Assembly (NCBI RefSeq): GCF_900129655.1 | Contig: NZ_FQWK01000008.1 | Location: 62,001 to 126,000, forward strand | Origin: Bacteroides clarus YIT 12056 | GTDB lineage: Bacteria; Bacteroidota; Bacteroidia; Bacteroidales; Bacteroidaceae | Direction of reading: 5' to 3' | Length of the DNA: 64,000 nt | Shown here: one piece after another, positions 26,384-35,690 of the stretch | How the letters are laid out: each line of letters begins with the position of its first letter | Position numbering within the stretch: the first letter of the stretch is position 1 | Position numbers and translations under genes: made by a program | Notes under the pieces: model-generated | Seen by the model: the letters and a program-made list of their open reading frames with translations, nothing else | Told to the model about the DNA's origin: nothing | The model's database searches: none

Positions 26384-26959
26384 TCAGCGCACTTCCGACA
26401 ACAAACTGTCGATAACCTTCGGATAATACTCATACTCCAGCGCATGTACTTTCTTTGCTACATCCCCTGCTGTATCCTCCGCCACAACAGGACATTTGTA
26501 CTGTACTATAATTTCGCCTTCATCGAAATGTTCATTTAAATAATGTATGGTAATACCGGTTTCTGTTTCACCGGCAGCCACTACTGCTTCATGCACCCGA
26601 TCACCATACATCCCCTTACCGCCAAACTTAGGCAATAAGGAAGGATGAATATTTATAATTTTATTAGGATAAGCATGCAAGATACAGTCCGGCACACGTG
26701 CAAGGAAACCGGCAAGGACGATAAAGTCGATTCCTCTATTTTCCAACAAAGACAATACAGCTGTCCCGTCCATCCATTCGGCCTTGCCCATACAGGCGAA
26801 CGGAACATTCAGACTACGTGCACGTTCCAAAACAAAGGCACTCTCTCTATTAGTCAAAACCAGCTCTACGTTCACCAATTCGCTATTTTGGAAATAACGG
26901 ATGATATTCTCTGCATTTGTCCCGTTACCGGAAGCAAAAATAGCAATGTTTTTACTCAT
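26384..26959 (-). CDS. purN: Phosphoribosylglycinamide formyltransferase
   Basis: Formyl-tetrahydrofolate-dependent enzyme of purine synthesis, 191 residues. It starts MSKNIAIFASGNGTNAENII. The phosphate loop is SGNGTN, the folate/catalytic segment is IINIHPSLLPKFGGKGMYG (catalytic N and H), and the late Asp lies in ITIHYLNEHFDEGEIIVQ. The ATG at 26959 is chosen because the Rossmann strand begins directly after it; the longer frame to 27010 adds 17 unrelated residues. It is divergent from acpP. Confidence 0.95.
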   Translation of the reverse strand: MSKNIAIFASGNGTNAENIIRYFQNSELVNVELVLTNRESAFVLERARSLNVPFACMGKAEWMDGTAVLSLLENRGIDFIVLAGFLARVPDCILHAYPNKIINIHPSLLPKFGGKGMYGDRVHEAVVAAGETETGITIHYLNEHFDEGEIIVQYKCPVVAEDTAGDVAKKVHALEYEYYPKVIDSLLSEVR

Positions 26960-27025
26960 AAACCCTCCAATCCCTGCACAAAACCGTGAAAAATGTGCAA
27001 AAATGTGCATTTAATTCATCAAATA

Positions 27026-27057
27026 TTTGCGAGGAATGATAAATATTCATTCCTTTG
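27026..27057 (+). promoter_or_regulatory. Promoter of acpP-fabF-rnc
   Basis: TTTG at 27026-27029, a 20-base spacer and TTCCTTTG at 27050-27057. The -7 box has one mismatch to TAnnTTTG (T for A at the second position). The leader to acpP is about 45 bases. Confidence 0.6.
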
Positions 27058-27108
27058 CACCGCAAATTTAAAGAAATAAAACTAATTATTAATTAAAAAC
27101 TTAAAGTT

Positions 27109-27345
27109 ATGTCTGAAATTGCATCAAGAGTGAAAGCGATTATCGTCGACAAATTAGGCGTTGAAGAATCAGAAGTTACTAACGAAGCTAGCTTCACTAA
27201 CGATTTGGGAGCAGATTCTCTTGACACTGTAGAACTTATCATGGAATTCGAAAAAGAATTCGGTATCTCTATTCCTGATGACCAAGCTGAGAAGATTGGT
27301 ACTGTAGGCGATGCTGTATCTTATATCGAAGAACACGCTAAGTAA
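27109..27345 (+). CDS. acpP: Acyl carrier protein
   Basis: A 78-residue acidic helical protein that carries acyl chains on phosphopantetheine. The attachment serine is in [20 protein letters not shown]. The N-terminus [20 protein letters not shown] and the C-terminal [13 protein letters not shown] fit the family length and pattern. It is the first gene of an acpP-fabF-rnc unit; fabF begins 23 bases downstream. Codon use is of a highly expressed gene (few rare codons). Confidence 0.98.
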   Translation: MSEIASRVKAIIVDKLGVEESEVTNEASFTNDLGADSLDTVELIMEFEKEFGISIPDDQAEKIGTVGDAVSYIEEHAK

Positions 27346-27368
27346 TCTTAATCCATTCATTTCTTAGT

Positions 27369-28631
27369 ATGGAATTAAAAAGAGTTGTAGTAACAGGTCT
27401 TGGCGCCATTACTCCCATTGGCAACACAGTACCCGAATTTTGGGAAAATCTCGTGAATGGGGTTAGTGGAGCGGGGCCTATTACTCATTTCGACGCATCG
27501 CTTTTCAAGACCCAATTCGCATGCGAAGTGAAGAACTTTGATGCCAATCAATATATCGACCGCAAAGAGGCTCGCAAGATGGACTTGTACACTCAATATG
27601 CCATCGGTGTAGCCAAGCAAGCGGTAGAAGATTCCGGTCTTGATGTCGAAAATGAGGATTTGAACAAAATCGGCGTCATCTTTGGTGCCGGTATTGGTGG
27701 AATCCGTACATTTGAAGAAGAAGCAGGTAACTATGCCCTCCATAAAGAAAACGGTCCCAAGTTCAATCCGTTCTTCATCCCGAAGATGATTTCGGATATT
27801 GCTGCCGGACAAATTTCTATTCTGTACGGTTTTCATGGTCCTAACTACGCGACTTGCTCCGCATGCGCCACTTCTACCAATGCTATCGCTGACGCATTCA
27901 ACCTCATCCGTTTGGGTAAGGCTAACGCTATCATCAGCGGTGGTTCGGAAGCAGCTATTGCCGCTTGTGGTGTAGGTGGTTTCAATGCCATGCATGCTTT
28001 ATCTACCCGTAATGACTCTCCGGAAACCGCATCTCGCCCGTTCAGCGCGAGCCGCGACGGTTTCATCATGGGTGAAGGCGGCGGATGTCTGGTTCTTGAG
28101 GAACTGGAACACGCTAAAGCACGTGGTGCCAAGATTTATGCAGAGGTTGCCGGTGTGGGAATGTCTGCCGACGCTCATCACTTAACCGCTTCTCATCCGG
28201 AAGGTTTGGGAGCCAAACTGGTAATGACAAATGCATTGGAAGATGCAGAAATGAAACCCGAAGAAGTAGATTACATCAATGTTCATGGTACATCTACTCC
28301 TGTCGGTGATATCTCGGAAGTGAAAGCTATCCAAGAGGTATTCGGAAAACATGCCTACGAGTTGAATATCAGCTCCACCAAATCCATGACAGGTCACTTG
28401 CTGGGTGCTGCCGGTGCGGTAGAGGCTATTGCAAGTATACTTGCCATCCAAAACGGCATTGTTCCTCCGACTATCAATCACGAAGAGGGTGATAACGACG
28501 AAAACATCGACTATGACCTGAACTTTACGTTCAACAAGGCTCAGAAGCGTGAAGTGAACGTGGCTTTATCCAATACTTTTGGATTCGGCGGTCATAACGC
28601 ATGTGTTATTTTCAAGAAATACGCAGAATAA
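27369..28631 (+). CDS. fabF: Beta-ketoacyl-ACP synthase II
   Basis: Condensing enzyme of 420 residues that extends acyl-ACP with malonyl-ACP. The active-site Cys is in YATCSACATSTNAIAD, the two His are in INVHGTSTPVGD and STKSMTGHLLGAAGAVE, and the late glycine loop is NTFGFGGHNACVIF. It begins MELKRVVVTGLGAITPIGN. It lies between acpP and rnc, a conserved order in many bacteria. The stop is seven bases before the rnc GTG. Confidence 0.98.
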   Translation: MELKRVVVTGLGAITPIGNTVPEFWENLVNGVSGAGPITHFDASLFKTQFACEVKNFDANQYIDRKEARKMDLYTQYAIGVAKQAVEDSGLDVENEDLNKIGVIFGAGIGGIRTFEEEAGNYALHKENGPKFNPFFIPKMISDIAAGQISILYGFHGPNYATCSACATSTNAIADAFNLIRLGKANAIISGGSEAAIAACGVGGFNAMHALSTRNDSPETASRPFSASRDGFIMGEGGGCLVLEELEHAKARGAKIYAEVAGVGMSADAHHLTASHPEGLGAKLVMTNALEDAEMKPEEVDYINVHGTSTPVGDISEVKAIQEVFGKHAYELNISSTKSMTGHLLGAAGAVEAIASILAIQNGIVPPTINHEEGDNDENIDYDLNFTFNKAQKREVNVALSNTFGFGGHNACVIFKKYAE

Positions 28632-28638
28632 TACGGTC

Positions 28639-29586
28639 GTGTTACGTAACCAAATAGACAAAATAAGGCTCTTATTCCGTAAGGATAGAGAGTCTTATTT
28701 TTGTTTTTACAGGATACTTGGTTTTTTTCCCCGTGATATTCGGTTCTATCAGCAGGCTCTACTGCATAAATCCACCTCTGTCCGCTCCGAGAAAGGACGT
28801 CCGTTAAACAACGAGCGATTGGAATTTTTGGGTGACGCCATCTTGGACGCCATCGTAGGAGACATTGTATACAAGCACTTCGAAGGCCGTCGTGAAGGTT
28901 TTCTTACCAATACCCGTTCTAAAATCGTGCAACGGGAAACCTTGAACAAACTGGCCGTAGAAATAGGACTGGACAAACTTGTCAAGTATTCCACCCGTTC
29001 TTCGTCACACAACAGCTATATGTACGGCAACGCCTTCGAAGCATTTATCGGAGCTATCTATTTGGACCAAGGCTACGAACGTTGCAAGCAGTTCATGGAG
29101 AAAAAAATCCTCAAGAACTACATCGACCTCGACAAGATGTCACGCAAGGAAGTCAACTTCAAATCCAAACTTATCGAATGGAGCCAGAAAAACAAAATGG
29201 AGGTTTCCTTTGAGTTGATAGAACAGTTCCTCGACAGGGATTACAACCCGATGTTTCACACAGAAGTTCGCATAGAAAGCCTTTCTGCCGGCACAGGTAC
29301 GGGCTATTCCAAAAAAGAGTCACAGCAAAACGCCGCACAAATGGCATTGAAAAAAATCAAGAACGACGAAGCCTTCAAAGAAGCCATTGAAACTGCCAAA
29401 ATACAGAACCACGCGGCAAAGGAAGATATTGCAGCAGAGGAAAACGAAACCGTCACAGAAAATACTCCCGTTGCAGAGACATCAGAGGTTCTCGAAGTTA
29501 CGGATAATACAGAACCTACGGATACTGTACAAGATACAGCCAAATCACCCGAAACAAATCCCCATACGCTTACCCTGAACGACTAA
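28639..29586 (+). CDS. rnc: Ribonuclease III with a C-terminal acidic extension
   Basis: Double-strand-specific RNase of 315 residues. The catalytic domain holds the signature NERLEFLGDAILDAIVGD (about residues 58-75) and NAFEAFIGAIYLDQGYER. The dsRNA-binding domain starts near NFKSKLIEWSQKNKMEVSFE and ends AAQMALKKIKND. About 75 further residues are acidic and Thr/Pro-rich (EDIAAEENETVTENTPVAET) and lack a known fold. I chose the GTG at 28639, seven bases after fabF, because the family begins LRNQIDKIRLLF; an in-frame ATG at 28579 lies inside fabF. The 3' end overlaps pfkA by 42 bases on the opposite strand. Confidence 0.93.
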   Translation: MLRNQIDKIRLLFRKDRESYFCFYRILGFFPRDIRFYQQALLHKSTSVRSEKGRPLNNERLEFLGDAILDAIVGDIVYKHFEGRREGFLTNTRSKIVQRETLNKLAVEIGLDKLVKYSTRSSSHNSYMYGNAFEAFIGAIYLDQGYERCKQFMEKKILKNYIDLDKMSRKEVNFKSKLIEWSQKNKMEVSFELIEQFLDRDYNPMFHTEVRIESLSAGTGTGYSKKESQQNAAQMALKKIKNDEAFKEAIETAKIQNHAAKEDIAAEENETVTENTPVAETSEVLEVTDNTEPTDTVQDTAKSPETNPHTLTLND

Positions 29587-30555
29587 ATCATGGTCTTCAG
29601 TCACTAATTTGAGTTTTCCGGCTATCTCCTCCAGAGGCGCGGAAGATATTTCATTCCCTTTCAACGTTACCATACGTCCAAACTGCCCTCCTGCAATCAA
29701 TTCCGTAGCATGACCACCCATACGGGTCGACAAATTGCGGTCAAAAGGCGTAGGCGAACCACCGCGCTGAATATAGCCCAAAACAGTCTCACGTGTTTCA
29801 ATACCCGTTTCGTATTCAATCTCTTGTGCGATATATTCAGCTGCGCGTTTCCTGCCATCCGTCTGAATCCCCTCGGCAACCACAACAATAGAATAAGGCT
29901 TCCCCTTCTTCAGACGATTCAAAATCGTATCGCCTATATTATGGATATTATAAGAAAGCTCGGGAATTAAAATCACATCACCGCCACCGGCCATACCGGA
30001 GTACAGCGCAATCCAGCCCGCTTTATGCCCCATCACCTCTATCACCATCACCCGCTTGTGCGAACTGGCGGTAGAGTGTAACCGGTCTATGGCATCCGTA
30101 GCAATACTGACGGCAGAATCAAAGCCGAAAGAGAAATCGGTTCCCCAAATGTCATTATCAATGGTCTTAGGTACGGAAACGATATTCAATCCCATAGCAG
30201 CCAGCTTGGCAGCTGTTTTCTGCGTGCCGTTACCGCCGATACAGACTATGCAGTCCAGCCCCAGCTCCTTTACATTCTGTTCTATCAGAGCAGGTTTGTC
30301 TACATCGGATACCACCCCGTTTTTCTTAAACGGCTTTTCACGGGAAGTACCCAACATCGTACCGCCCAGATTCAATAATCCCGACAGAGACTTGTCCGTA
30401 AACGACTCCACATCTTTTGTCAACAGTCCTTGAAAACCGCTATGGATACCTACCACCTCCATTCCGTAGTAATTGATGGCGGTTTTACAAACGCCGCGAA
30501 TAGTTGCATTGATACCGGGGCAATCCCCGCCTGAAGTCAGAATACCGATTCTCAT
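29545..30555 (-). CDS. pfkA: 6-phosphofructokinase
   Basis: Glycolytic kinase of 336 residues, starting MRIGILTSGGDCPGINATIR. Motifs are IGGNGTQKTA (residues 107-111 GGNGT), VPKTIDNDIWGT (K130-T-I-D-N-D), MVIEVMGHKAGWIALYSG and TVLGYIQRGGSPTPFDRN. The first motif has Asn where E. coli PfkA has Asp (GGDGS), and Lys precedes TIDND as in pyrophosphate or mixed-type enzymes, so the phosphate donor is not certain. The gene is convergent with rnc and overlaps its 3' end by 42 bases. It is divergent from the GH3-family gene. Confidence 0.93.
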   Translation of the reverse strand: MRIGILTSGGDCPGINATIRGVCKTAINYYGMEVVGIHSGFQGLLTKDVESFTDKSLSGLLNLGGTMLGTSREKPFKKNGVVSDVDKPALIEQNVKELGLDCIVCIGGNGTQKTAAKLAAMGLNIVSVPKTIDNDIWGTDFSFGFDSAVSIATDAIDRLHSTASSHKRVMVIEVMGHKAGWIALYSGMAGGGDVILIPELSYNIHNIGDTILNRLKKGKPYSIVVVAEGIQTDGRKRAAEYIAQEIEYETGIETRETVLGYIQRGGSPTPFDRNLSTRMGGHATELIAGGQFGRMVTLKGNEISSAPLEEIAGKLKLVTEDHDLVVQGKRMGICFG

Positions 30556-30648
30556 GATGTTTTAGTTTAAATTACGGTTCTTTTCACCTATACGGACGTA
30601 AAGATAGAAAAAAAAGAGAAAAAAGATAGAGATGCCGATAAATAAGAT

Positions 30649-30656
30649 TATTTTTG
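30649..30656 (+). promoter_or_regulatory. -7 element TATTTTTG of the GH3-family gene
   Basis: TATTTTTG fits TAnnTTTG and lies 28 bases before the start at 30685. No -33 match is seen. Confidence 0.4.
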
Positions 30657-30684
30657 CGCACTTAAACAGATTTCAATAAGAACG

Positions 30685-32202
30685 ATGAATATTACAAAAT
30701 TTCTGAATAAAGTATACTTCACCCCCCGCTTGAAAGAAATCGAACTGTATACCGACCATGCAAGCGAACTGCAAGCAGGTGTTCTGAGACGTTTGGTACG
30801 CATGGCCGCCAATACGGAATGGGGAAAGAAATATGACTACGCTTCTATTCGTACTTATGAAGATTTCAAAAAACGCCTTCCTATACAAACTTACGAAGAA
30901 ATCAAACCTTATGTAGCCCGTTTGCGTGCCGGTGAGCAGAATCTGCTATGGCCTTCGGAAATACGCTGGTTTGCCAAGTCTTCAGGAACCACCAATGATA
31001 AAAGTAAATTCTTACCTGTCAGCAAAGAATCTCTGCAAGATACTCATTATCAAGGCGGGAAAGATGCCGTCTCCATCTATTTGGGAATAAATCCCGAAAG
31101 CCGCTTTTTCTCCGGAAAAGGATTGATTCTCGGTGGCAGTCACAGCCCTAATCTAAACTCCAATCATAGTCTGGTGGGCGACTTGTCCGCCATCCTGATA
31201 CAGAACGTACACCCGCTGGTCAACCACATTCGCGTACCAAGCAAGGAAATCGCTCTGATGAGCGAGTTCGAACCCAAAATGGAAGCCATAGCCAGCAGCA
31301 CGCTTCATACCAACGTCACCAATCTTTCGGGTGTACCTTCCTGGATGCTGGTACTTATCAAACATATACTCGAGAAAACCGGAAAACAGTCTTTAGAGGA
31401 AGTATGGCCTAATCTGGAAGTATTCTTCCATGGCGGAGTAGCTTTTACTCCTTACCGGGAGCAATACAGACAGGTTATCAAAAGCTCCAAGATGCACTAT
31501 ATAGAAACATACAATGCGTCCGAAGGCTATTTTGGCACACAGAACGACCCGAACGATCCGGCTATGCTGCTGATGATCGATTACGGTATCTTCTATGAGT
31601 TTATTCCATTGGAAGATGTCGGTAAGGAAAATCCTCGTATCTGTTGTCTGGAAGAAGTGGAACTCAATAAAAACTACGCAATGGTTATCTCCACTTCTGC
31701 CGGGCTTTGGCGTTATATGATTGGAGATACTGTGAAGTTCACCGGTAACCACCCGTATAAATTCGTCATTACCGGACGTACTAAGCATTTCATCAACGCT
31801 TTCGGCGAAGAACTGATTGTAGACAATGCGGAAAAAGGGCTGACTAAAGCCTGCGCTGCCACGGGAGCACAAATTATAGACTATTCCGCCGCTCCTGTTT
31901 TTATGGACGAACATGCCAAATGCCGTCATCAATGGCTGATTGAGTTTGCTCAAATGCCGGATAGTCCGGAGAAATTTGCCCAAATACTGGATGACACCCT
32001 CAAAGAAGTAAACTCCGATTATGAAGCTAAACGACAGAACGACTTGGCTTTGCAGCCATTAGAGATAATTGTCGCTCGCAAAGGCCTGTTCCATGATTGG
32101 TTGGACAGTAAAGGCAAGCTTGGCGGACAACATAAGGTACCGCGCCTCAGTAACACGAGGGAACATATTGAGGAAATGTTGAAACTCAATTTCAAAGAAT
32201 AA
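30685..32202 (+). CDS. GH3 auxin-responsive-family acyl-adenylase homologue
   Basis: Protein of 505 residues in the GH3 family, which in plants joins amino acids to jasmonate or auxin through an acyl-adenylate. Bacterial members are common in Bacteroidota but their substrates are unknown. The likely ATP-binding P-loop is [20 protein letters not shown]. Others are [20 protein letters not shown], then the [20 protein letters not shown] motif and [20 protein letters not shown]. The name GH3 here is unrelated to glycoside hydrolase family 3. It overlaps the convergent mnmA gene by 11 bases. Confidence 0.93.
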   Translation: MNITKFLNKVYFTPRLKEIELYTDHASELQAGVLRRLVRMAANTEWGKKYDYASIRTYEDFKKRLPIQTYEEIKPYVARLRAGEQNLLWPSEIRWFAKSSGTTNDKSKFLPVSKESLQDTHYQGGKDAVSIYLGINPESRFFSGKGLILGGSHSPNLNSNHSLVGDLSAILIQNVHPLVNHIRVPSKEIALMSEFEPKMEAIASSTLHTNVTNLSGVPSWMLVLIKHILEKTGKQSLEEVWPNLEVFFHGGVAFTPYREQYRQVIKSSKMHYIETYNASEGYFGTQNDPNDPAMLLMIDYGIFYEFIPLEDVGKENPRICCLEEVELNKNYAMVISTSAGLWRYMIGDTVKFTGNHPYKFVITGRTKHFINAFGEELIVDNAEKGLTKACAATGAQIIDYSAAPVFMDEHAKCRHQWLIEFAQMPDSPEKFAQILDDTLKEVNSDYEAKRQNDLALQPLEIIVARKGLFHDWLDSKGKLGGQHKVPRLSNTREHIEEMLKLNFKE

Positions 32203-33244
32203 TACCACCGCCCAACAGCAAGCCGGTTGCATCATAGAAAGCGGCGGCTTGCCCCGGAGCGATAGACTCCAACGGTTCCAACAACGATACTCGCAGATGT
32301 CCGTCCCCTTCCAAAGTAACCATACAACGGTTTGCTTGTTTACGATAGCGTATCTTTACGATCACTGTCTCCGCCCCTAACACCCGATGTGTACTGATAA
32401 GGTTCCAGTCCTTAAGATACATTTCATTTTTATACAGGGAGGCAAGCGGTGCAAGTACCACCTCGTTCGTGTCCATTTTGATTTCCTTCACAAATACGGC
32501 ACGATTCAGATGAAGCCCCAGTCCACGCCGCTGACCTATCGTATAGAAAGGATATCCTTCATGCCATCCTAATATTTCCCCCTTTTCATCGAGAAAATGT
32601 CCCCTGCCCGGAAGCTGTTCCGCAGGGACTTCACGTTTCAAGAAAGAACGATAGTCCAACGGACAGAAACACACTCCTATACTGTCTTTCTTAGTGGCGA
32701 CACGCATAAATCCACGTCCAGCGGCATAAGCACGTGCCTCCTCCTTTGTCATATCCCCCATCGGGAGTAACATTCGTTTCAGGATATCTTGCTTCAAACC
32801 CCACAAAAAGAAAGTCTGATCCTTATCTCTGTCGGCTGCCGGAGCGATATAATAGGTGTCCTCTAAAAGGAGTTTACGTACGTAATGTCCGGTAGAAATC
32901 CAATAAATTCCCTTTTCATCGGCTATTTCCGCCAAAAGCTTCCATTTCAGCTCATTATTGCAAAGGATGCAGGGAACAGGAGTATGCCCCGCCAGGTATT
33001 CATCTATAAAATAGCGAATAATACGTTCACGGAAAAGCTTCCTCGCATCATATATAATATGCTCAATACCCAGTCTATCAGCCAGCGTACGGGCATCTTC
33101 CAGATATTCCGCTTTTCCATCCGCCTCATAAAAACGAAAGGTAACCCCCGTTACTTCATAGCCGGCCTCCTGCAATTTCATAGCAGTCACAGAACTATCC
33201 GTGCCGCCGCTCATACCCAATAATACACGTTCTTTTGAGTTCAT
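32192..33244 (-). CDS. mnmA: tRNA 2-thiouridylase MnmA-like paralogue
   Basis: PP-loop ATP pyrophosphatase that thiolates U34 of certain tRNAs, 350 residues. The P-loop is [17 protein letters not shown] (usual form SGGVDSS). The two catalytic Cys are in [15 protein letters not shown] and [32 protein letters not shown] marks the central domain. These elements suggest an active enzyme, but the V-to-T change in the P-loop and looser match outside the core suggest a second, divergent copy as is common in the phylum. The ATG at 33244 is chosen because the PP-loop strand begins there. It is divergent from the HAD gene. Confidence 0.87.
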   Translation of the reverse strand: MNSKERVLLGMSGGTDSSVTAMKLQEAGYEVTGVTFRFYEADGKAEYLEDARTLADRLGIEHIIYDARKLFRERIIRYFIDEYLAGHTPVPCILCNNELKWKLLAEIADEKGIYWISTGHYVRKLLLEDTYYIAPAADRDKDQTFFLWGLKQDILKRMLLPMGDMTKEEARAYAAGRGFMRVATKKDSIGVCFCPLDYRSFLKREVPAEQLPGRGHFLDEKGEILGWHEGYPFYTIGQRRGLGLHLNRAVFVKEIKMDTNEVVLAPLASLYKNEMYLKDWNLISTHRVLGAETVIVKIRYRKQANRCMVTLEGDGHLRVSLLEPLESIAPGQAAAFYDATGLLLGGGIIL

Positions 33245-33248
33245 GCTG

Positions 33249-33256
33249 CAAAAATA
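33249..33256 (-). promoter_or_regulatory. -7 element TATTTTTG of mnmA
   Basis: Minus-strand TATTTTTG five bases upstream of the ATG at 33244, so the transcript would be leaderless or nearly so if used. This is an AT-rich spot and may be chance. Confidence 0.3.
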
Positions 33257-33278
33257 GTATTTCATCCTGAGAAAACTC

Positions 33279-33286
33279 TATCTTTG
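33279..33286 (+). promoter_or_regulatory. -7 element TATCTTTG of the HAD hydrolase gene
   Basis: TATCTTTG matches TAnnTTTG and lies 31 bases before the ATG at 33318. No -33 match. Confidence 0.45.
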
Positions 33287-33317
33287 TCACTTTCAAAAAA
33301 ATAATCAATTTCAAACC

Positions 33318-34139
33318 ATGAGACAAGACTATCGCCTGCTCGTCCTCGACCTGGATGGCACCCTGACTAATTCGAAGAAAGAAATATCACCACGCAACCT
33401 TCGTACTCTACTGCGTCTGCAACAAAGCGGCGTACGCCTGGTGCTGGCTTCCGGCCGTCCCACCTACGGTATTACTCCCCTGGCAGAACAGTTACAAATG
33501 AAAGAACACAACGGGTACATTCTTTCCTACAATGGCGGAGAAATCATAAACTGGAACACCGGCGAACTACTATACAAAAACCTGCTTCCCGATGAAGTGC
33601 TTCCTATCCTTTATGAAACCGCTATTGACAACCGGCAAACCATCCTCACCTACGACAATGAGTTCATCCTCACCGAAAATCCCGACGACCCATATGTCAA
33701 GAAAGAAGCATTCCTCAACAAAATGCAGGTGCGACGCGTAGATAACTTTCTGCAAGAGACGCCCCGCCCCCTTCCCAAATGCCTCATCGTAGGCGAACCG
33801 GAACAACTCATAAATACGGAAACCGAACTCAGCCTGCGTCTGCAAAGGCAAATCAGCGTATACCGTTCGGAACCTTATTTTCTCGAACTCGTACCGTTAG
33901 GCATAGACAAAGCCCGCTCTCTCGCCGTATTGCTGGAAAAAACAGGTATCACCCGCGAAGAAATGATAGCCATGGGGGACGGTTACAATGACCTCAGCAT
34001 GATAAAATATGCCGGACTCGGCATAGCCATGGGAAATGCGCAGGAACCTGTCAAAGCAGCGGCGGATTACATTGCTCCAGGCAATGACGAAGATGGAGTA
34101 GCCATAGCCGTAGAACAACACTTCCTACATGCTTTTTAG
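33318..34139 (+). CDS. Cof-type HAD hydrolase
   Basis: Haloacid dehalogenase-like phosphatase of 273 residues, Cof/YidA type. Motif I is LLVLDLDGTLTNSKKEIS (catalytic Asp and acid). Motif II is in VLASGRPTYG. The C2 cap covers the middle. Motif III/IV is EEMIAMGDGYNDLSMIKYAG, LGIAMGNAQEPVKAAADYIA. Members dephosphorylate sugar phosphates or flavin and pyridoxal phosphates; the substrate here cannot be told. The gene stands upstream of cysS after a 71-base gap with its own cysS promoter. Confidence 0.92.
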   Translation: MRQDYRLLVLDLDGTLTNSKKEISPRNLRTLLRLQQSGVRLVLASGRPTYGITPLAEQLQMKEHNGYILSYNGGEIINWNTGELLYKNLLPDEVLPILYETAIDNRQTILTYDNEFILTENPDDPYVKKEAFLNKMQVRRVDNFLQETPRPLPKCLIVGEPEQLINTETELSLRLQRQISVYRSEPYFLELVPLGIDKARSLAVLLEKTGITREEMIAMGDGYNDLSMIKYAGLGIAMGNAQEPVKAAADYIAPGNDEDGVAIAVEQHFLHAF

Positions 34140-34171
34140 AACAGATAGCCCTAATTTACAAATATTTGTTA

Positions 34172-34179
34172 TACCTTTG
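34172..34179 (+). promoter_or_regulatory. -7 element TACCTTTG of cysS
   Basis: TACCTTTG fits TAnnTTTG and lies 31 bases before the cysS ATG. No clear -33. The 71-base upstream gap is too short for a T-box leader. Confidence 0.5.
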
Positions 34180-34210
34180 CCTTTCCAAAAAGAACTAATT
34201 ATCAAACGTT

Positions 34211-35686
34211 ATGGAACAACAACTGACCATTTACAACACCTTAGATAGAAAAAAGGAGTTATTCGTGCCTCTGCATGCTCCTCACGTGGGCATGTATGTT
34301 TGTGGACCGACCGTTTACGGAGATGCCCACTTGGGGCATGCACGTCCTGCCATTACTTTCGATTTGCTTTTCCGCTATCTCACACACATCGGCTATAAAG
34401 TACGTTATGTCCGCAACATCACCGATGTAGGACACTTAGAGCATGACGCAGACGATGGCGAAGATAAAATCGCGAAAAAAGCCCGTTTGGAGCAACTCGA
34501 ACCCATGGAAGTGGCACAGTATTATATCAACCGTTACCACAAGGCAATGGAAGCGTTGAACGTGCTTTCTCCAAGCATCGAACCACATGCATCGGGACAC
34601 ATCATCGAGCAGATAGAACTGGTAAAAGAGATATTAAAGAACGGCTACGCTTACGAAAGCGAAGGCTCCATTTACTTTGATGTAGCCAAATACAACAAAG
34701 ACCATCATTACGGCAAACTGTCCGGACGTAACCTGGATGATGTACTGAACACCACCCGCGAACTGGACGGCCAGGAAGAAAAGCATAATCCCGCTGACTT
34801 TGCATTGTGGAAGCGCGCCCAACCCGAACATATCATGCGCTGGCCAAGCCCGTGGAGTGACGGTTTCCCCGGCTGGCACGCCGAATGTACCGCAATGGGT
34901 AAGAAATATCTGGGTAAGCATTTCGATATCCACGGTGGCGGCATGGACCTCGTTTTCCCGCATCACGAATGTGAAATCGCACAATCCGTAGCATCACAGG
35001 GCGATGACATGGTACACTATTGGATGCATAACAATATGATAACCATCAACGGGCAGAAAATGGGTAAAAGCCTCGGCAACTTCATCACACTGGATGAATT
35101 CTTCACCGGTTCAAACAAGACGCTGGCACAGGCTTACAGTCCGATGACTATTCGTTTCTTTATCCTTCAGGCACACTACCGCAGTACGGTAGACTTCAGC
35201 AACGAAGCCCTGCAAGCAGCGGAAAAAGGCCTGACAAGACTTATGGATGCCGTACATGGGCTGGAAAAGATTACGCCGGGCAAGGCTTCTACGGTAGACG
35301 TAAAAACATTACGCGCCAAATGCTATGAAGCTATGAACGATGATTTGAACTCTCCGATTGTAATAGCCCATCTTTTTGACGGCGCCAGAATGATAAACAA
35401 CATTATTGCAGGCAATGACACCATTACAGCCGAGGACTTGCAAGAGTTGAAAGAAACTTTCCACCTCTTCTGCTTCGACATATTGGGACTGAAAGAAGAG
35501 AACAACTCCAACGAAGAACGCGAAGCCGCCTTCGGTAAAGTAGTGGATATGCTGCTGGAAGAGCGCATAAAAGCCAAAGCCAACAAGGATTGGGCTACAT
35601 CCGACAAAATCCGCGATAAACTGACCGCATTAGGTTTTGCCATCAAAGACACCAAAGACGGATGTGAATGGAAGCTGAACAAATAA
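34211..35686 (+). CDS. cysS: Cysteinyl-tRNA synthetase
   Basis: Class I aminoacyl-tRNA synthetase of 491 residues. The HIGH motif appears as [15 protein letters not shown]. The zinc ligands are in [19 protein letters not shown] and [11 protein letters not shown]. The KMSKS motif appears as [12 protein letters not shown]. The anticodon domain ends DGCEWKLNK. The length is normal. The gene ends four bases before the convergent patatin gene, with no hairpin terminator between them. Confidence 0.98.
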   Translation: MEQQLTIYNTLDRKKELFVPLHAPHVGMYVCGPTVYGDAHLGHARPAITFDLLFRYLTHIGYKVRYVRNITDVGHLEHDADDGEDKIAKKARLEQLEPMEVAQYYINRYHKAMEALNVLSPSIEPHASGHIIEQIELVKEILKNGYAYESEGSIYFDVAKYNKDHHYGKLSGRNLDDVLNTTRELDGQEEKHNPADFALWKRAQPEHIMRWPSPWSDGFPGWHAECTAMGKKYLGKHFDIHGGGMDLVFPHHECEIAQSVASQGDDMVHYWMHNNMITINGQKMGKSLGNFITLDEFFTGSNKTLAQAYSPMTIRFFILQAHYRSTVDFSNEALQAAEKGLTRLMDAVHGLEKITPGKASTVDVKTLRAKCYEAMNDDLNSPIVIAHLFDGARMINNIIAGNDTITAEDLQELKETFHLFCFDILGLKEENNSNEEREAAFGKVVDMLLEERIKAKANKDWATSDKIRDKLTALGFAIKDTKDGCEWKLNK

Positions 35687-35690
35687 AAAT

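Noticed and set aside
28579..28638. Earlier ATG start for rnc inside fabF
   Set aside because: The 20 additional residues match no RNase III and lie in fabF coding sequence; the GTG at 28639 fits the family start and spacing.
34140..34210. T-box leader of cysS
   Set aside because: The gap is only 71 bases with a -7 box inside it, too short for a T-box.
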